Of a DNA stretch of 64,000 bases, positions 61,425-64,000 are shown in pieces. Both the position numbers and the translations under genes were made by a program. Source of the DNA: Saccharopolyspora soli (GTDB lineage: Bacteria > Actinomycetota > Actinomycetes > Mycobacteriales > Pseudonocardiaceae); assembly GCF_022678645.1 (NCBI RefSeq), contig NZ_JALBWV010000009.1, positions 62,001-126,000 of the forward strand, written 5' to 3'. The notes beneath the pieces are model-generated. The model did not search any database. It saw only the letters and a list, made by a program, of their open reading frames with translations, and was not told the DNA's origin. Each line of letters opens with the position of its first letter. Positions within the stretch are counted from its first letter, which is position 1.

Positions 61425-62543
61425 TCACCTGGATCGATACGCTCCGACAAGTGCGTCGGCCAACGCCGAGATCCGGTAACGGCCGTCCACCCGCTCGCGG
61501 GCCGTCCTCGCCAGGCGAGCGGCGAGGACGGGCGAATCCAGCAGGCACGCCACCGCGGCGGCCAGCAGGTCAGGCCGCCGGGGCGGCACCAGCAGCCCGG
61601 TCTCGCCCGGCGACACCACATCGCTGACCGCGTTGACGGCAGTGGCCACCACCGGCACGCCGCACACCATCGCCTCGACGATCGCCAGCGGCAGTCCCTC
61701 GTACCGGCTGGGCAGCGCGAACACGTCGAACGCGGGCAGCAGCTCCGCGACGTCGTCGCGCTCCCCGGCCAGCACCACACGAACCCCGCTCGCGGCGGCC
61801 TGCGCGCGCATCCGCTCGGACAGCTCTCCCCCGCCGATCCACACCCCGACCACGCCGGGGCGGCCCAACGCGCGCAGCGCGGCGACGAAGTCCTCCGGGG
61901 CCTTCTGGTAGGTCAGCCGCCCCACCGAGCCGACCACCACGTCCGTCGGCGCCAGCCCCAGCTTCCGCCGGGCGTACCGCCTGGCCTGTTCGGTGCGCGT
62001 CGGCACGTCGTGGTCGACGGCCGCGCCGATGGTGCGGATGCGGTCCGGGGCGAGCAGCCCGCGGCGCAGCGCCTCGACCGCGACGCCGGTGCCCACGCAC
62101 AGCGCCAGGTCCGTGATCCGCCCGAGCCCGCGCTCGATCGCGAGGTAAGCACGCCGCCGCAGCGGGGACTGGAACTCGTGGAACGGAAACCCGTGGTAGG
62201 TGTGCACGATGCGGCCGACCCCGCTGCGGCGGGCGGCGATCCGGCCCACCGCACCAGCTTTCGAGCAGTGCGTGTGCACGACGTCGAAACGCCCCAGCAA
62301 CGCCGTCAACCGGTGCAGGGCGAGCAGGTCGTGGCCCGGCGAGATGGGCGCGCGCAGCGCGGGTTCGACGATGGTCTCCAGACCAGCGGCCTGGGCCGCG
62401 GCAAGCAACCGGCCGGAGCCGGTGATCAGCGTGACCTGGTGATCGGCCGGGTCCAGCGCCTTCGCGCCGCGCAGCGCCAGGACCCCGGCGCCGCCTTCCA
62501 GGCGGGTGATCACCGTGGCCACCCGCAGCCGTCCAGCGCTCAC
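61425..62543 (-). CDS. GT4-family glycosyltransferase
   Basis: 372 residues with the GT-B fold. The N-terminal domain begins VATVITRLEGGAGVLALR and has FDVVHTHCSKAGAVGRIAARR; the C-terminal donor domain contains VGSVGRLTYQKAPEDF and the E-x7-E motif PSRYEGLPLAIVEAMVCGVPVVAT. It transfers a sugar from a nucleotide-sugar donor, probably to a lipid-linked or exopolysaccharide acceptor. Its GTG start overlaps the upstream response-regulator stop as GTGA, so the two are made together. Acceptor unknown. Confidence 0.92.
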   Translation of the reverse strand: MSAGRLRVATVITRLEGGAGVLALRGAKALDPADHQVTLITGSGRLLAAAQAAGLETIVEPALRAPISPGHDLLALHRLTALLGRFDVVHTHCSKAGAVGRIAARRSGVGRIVHTYHGFPFHEFQSPLRRRAYLAIERGLGRITDLALCVGTGVAVEALRRGLLAPDRIRTIGAAVDHDVPTRTEQARRYARRKLGLAPTDVVVGSVGRLTYQKAPEDFVAALRALGRPGVVGVWIGGGELSERMRAQAAASGVRVVLAGERDDVAELLPAFDVFALPSRYEGLPLAIVEAMVCGVPVVATAVNAVSDVVSPGETGLLVPPRRPDLLAAAVACLLDSPVLAARLARTARERVDGRYRISALADALVGAYRSR

Positions 62544-63214
62544 CGGTCGGCGTCCGCGTCAACGCTCAGCCCGGCGGCGCAGGCCACGCTGACCGCCTCC
62601 AGCTGGCTGTGCACCTGGAGCTTGGCCAGGATGCTGCGGGTGTGGGTGCGGACGGTTTCGGGCGAGATCAGCAGTTCCTCGGCTATCTGGGCACCCCGCT
62701 TGCCAGCGACCATGCCGGAGAGCACGTCCCGCTCGCGGTCGCTGAGCACGTCCAGCGGTCCGTTGCGCTGTCCGGCCCGCGCGGCGTCCTCTCGCAGCTC
62801 GCGCAGCACCGGCCCGAGCAGATCGGGCGGATACCAGTTGTGCCCACGGCTGACGCCGTGCAGCACAGCGGTGAGTTCCTCGACGCTGCTCTCCTTGCGC
62901 ACCCAGGCCGCCGCACCCTCCCGCGCGGCATCGACGGCCTGCCGGACGTCGCGAATCCCGGTCAGCACCACGATCTCCGCGCTCGGCAGCGTCTCCCGCA
63001 ACTGGCGCACCAGGCGCCCGGTGGCGGTTCCGGCCGGTTCCACGTCGAGCGCGATCACGTCGGGTCGGGATCGCTGCACCACCTCGGACAGTCGCGGGTC
63101 GCTGGTGGCGCAGTGCCCCACGACCCACAGCTCCGACACCTCCGCCAGCCGGGCGCTGAGCGCCTCGGCAAGCATGAGGTGGTCGTCCACCATGAGCACC
63201 CGTACCAAGTTCAC
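62540..63214 (-). CDS. Orphan LuxR/NarL-family response regulator coupled to glycosyltransferase
   Basis: 224 residues from GTG 63214. Receiver: D10-D11, phosphoacceptor D57 (VIALDVEP), K107. LuxR HTH near residues 155-215 (SDRERDVLSGMVAGKRGAQIAEELLISPETVRTHTRSILAKL). No kinase gene is adjacent; the nearest is at 60600 beyond the glycosyltransferase. The two regulators in this region share architecture and may both answer to that sensorless kinase. Overlap with the downstream GT4 gene (4 nt) implies they are co-produced. The N-terminus is assigned by homology; upstream in-frame sequence does not match. Confidence 0.88.
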   Translation of the reverse strand: MNLVRVLMVDDHLMLAEALSARLAEVSELWVVGHCATSDPRLSEVVQRSRPDVIALDVEPAGTATGRLVRQLRETLPSAEIVVLTGIRDVRQAVDAAREGAAAWVRKESSVEELTAVLHGVSRGHNWYPPDLLGPVLRELREDAARAGQRNGPLDVLSDRERDVLSGMVAGKRGAQIAEELLISPETVRTHTRSILAKLQVHSQLEAVSVACAAGLSVDADADR

Positions 63215-63290
63215 CGGCCCAGCATGGACCGAGCGGCGCAACTGGTCCTCCTCCAGTTGTAGGAGAACCGAAAACCGCGCTTGCACGACA

Positions 63291-64000
63291 TCAGCCCGTG
63301 GTGGCGTCCGGCGTTGGCGGAACGGGCCGGGTCGCCGGATCGACCGCGCGCCGGTTCGGGCTGCTCCACCGGCCGGAGGATCTGGACAACCAAGCACCTG
63401 GGATCGCGTACAGCGCGATCACCGCGTCCACTATCCGCAACACCAGGAAGAAGGCGCCGAACAACAGGAACCGCGGCTGCCGCTGCAACAGCGTGACGAC
63501 GCAGGTCAGCGCCAGGTCCGGGAGCACCACGCCGTACAGCAGGGACGGCAGGGACGCGAACCCGGCGACGAACGCGTGCACGTCGTGCAGCACCGGCACC
63601 GCGAGCACTTCCGCGAAGAAGATGGGTACCGCGAGCACGATCGCCACGAACGGCACCAAGATCAGCATGACGCTGCTGGTCAGCATCTCCAACAGCAGCA
63701 ACGCCAGCATGGCGGTGAACAGGTCCGCCCTCGGCGGGTGCCGCCGAACCGTCTGCCACAGACCCAGCGCCCAGCGCTTGCACTGCTTCGCGTAATCCTT
63801 GAAGTTGCCCGGATCCTGGGTGGTGGCGACGGCTGATGGGGTGAAACCGACCTTGCCGAGCCGTTTCTGGTAGACCTCGAAGGTCATGTTGAAGTCCTCG
63901 ATGACCAGCCCTGGCGGGTTGACCTCGATGTAGGGCAGCACCGCGGCGCGGTACATGCTGGCGAAGCCGGGCACGATGTGGGTGGCGTTGACCCGCCGCC
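63291..64000 (-). CDS. Processive GT2 glycosyltransferase, C-terminal part (cut by window end)
   Basis: The visible 236 residues are the C-terminal part of a larger protein whose start lies beyond the window. It has IEDFNMTFEVYQKR (catalytic Asp region) and KQCKRWALGLW, the Q-x-x-R-W motif of processive synthases such as chitin, hyaluronan or poly-GlcNAc synthase. About four C-terminal membrane helices follow. It probably makes and exports a linear polysaccharide. Together with the GT4 enzyme and two response regulators it suggests a surface-polysaccharide locus continuing outside the window. Confidence 0.88.
   Translation of the reverse strand, partial: RRVNATHIVPGFASMYRAAVLPYIEVNPPGLVIEDFNMTFEVYQKRLGKVGFTPSAVATTQDPGNFKDYAKQCKRWALGLWQTVRRHPPRADLFTAMLALLLLEMLTSSVMLILVPFVAIVLAVPIFFAEVLAVPVLHDVHAFVAGFASLPSLLYGVVLPDLALTCVVTLLQRQPRFLLFGAFFLVLRIVDAVIALYAIPGAWLSRSSGRWSSPNRRAVDPATRPVPPTPDATTG

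Overview
The window is high-GC chromosomal DNA from an actinomycete, most likely a member of the Pseudonocardiaceae close to Saccharopolyspora or Actinopolyspora. The case for this is the codon bias, the many GTG and TTG starts, a full-length two-domain germacradienol/geosmin synthase, a DUF397 protein, an actinobacterial adenosine kinase, and a fused glycine/sarcosine-dimethylglycine N-methyltransferase of the Actinopolyspora halophila type. The genus is inferred, not proven. I saw no rRNA, tRNA, CRISPR array, phage or insertion sequence. Gene density is high and convergent or overlapping genes are common.

Layout. 0-5 kb: a FadR-type GntR regulator, a small VTT/DedA-like membrane protein, an APC amino-acid permease, a divergent pair of small proteins (one DUF397) and a DHA2-type MFS exporter. 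5.2-8.6 kb: a regulator with both XRE and TetR DNA-binding domains, followed by three genes that together would convert L-carnitine to glycine betaine (dehydrogenase, beta-keto acid cleavage enzyme, betainyl-CoA thioesterase). 8.7-15.6 kb: ADP-ribosylglycohydrolase, FAD-linked oxidase, SDR, cold-shock protein, a Glu/Leu-type dehydrogenase with an elaborate leader, and a possible YezG-like protein. 15.8-23.8 kb: a YtcJ-like amidohydrolase, geosmin synthase, and a three-gene overlapping operon (MFS transporter, GAF protein, amidohydrolase) divergent from an RpiR/SIS regulator. 24-26.8 kb: a THUMP/Trm14-like RNA methyltransferase behind a short upstream ORF, an unknown protein and a class A beta-lactamase-like protein. 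26.8-36.6 kb: a candidate lysine/pipecolate catabolic cluster (cyclodeaminase-fold enzyme, ALDH7-like dehydrogenase, DAO-family oxidase, amino-acid dehydrogenase, LysR, fused 2-oxoacid dehydrogenase E1, FAD-linked oxidase). 36.7-41.1 kb: two tandem carboxylesterases and a wax ester synthase/diacylglycerol acyltransferase.

41.7-51.9 kb is the centrepiece: a minus-strand operon, methyltransferase fusion - metK - adoK - metH - ahcY - metF, closed by a 17-bp terminator. It couples threefold methylation of glycine to glycine betaine with a complete activated methyl cycle. S-adenosylhomocysteine goes to homocysteine plus adenosine, adenosine goes to AMP, homocysteine is remethylated by MetH with methyl-THF from MetF, and MetK restores SAM. 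It is preceded by about 670 nt of AT-richer non-coding DNA with two adjacent hairpins. With the carnitine operon, the window therefore holds both a de novo and a salvage route to the same compatible solute.

52.6-64 kb: an acyl-CoA synthetase, a secreted GH2 glycosidase, an exported aldose-1-epimerase-like protein, an epoxide-hydrolase-like enzyme, a thiamine-diphosphate enzyme, a sensorless histidine kinase with its LuxR-type response regulator, and a second response regulator translationally coupled to a GT4 glycosyltransferase, next to a processive GT2 synthase cut by the window end. Several genes end in long perfect palindromes that include or directly follow the stop codon and act as likely terminators.
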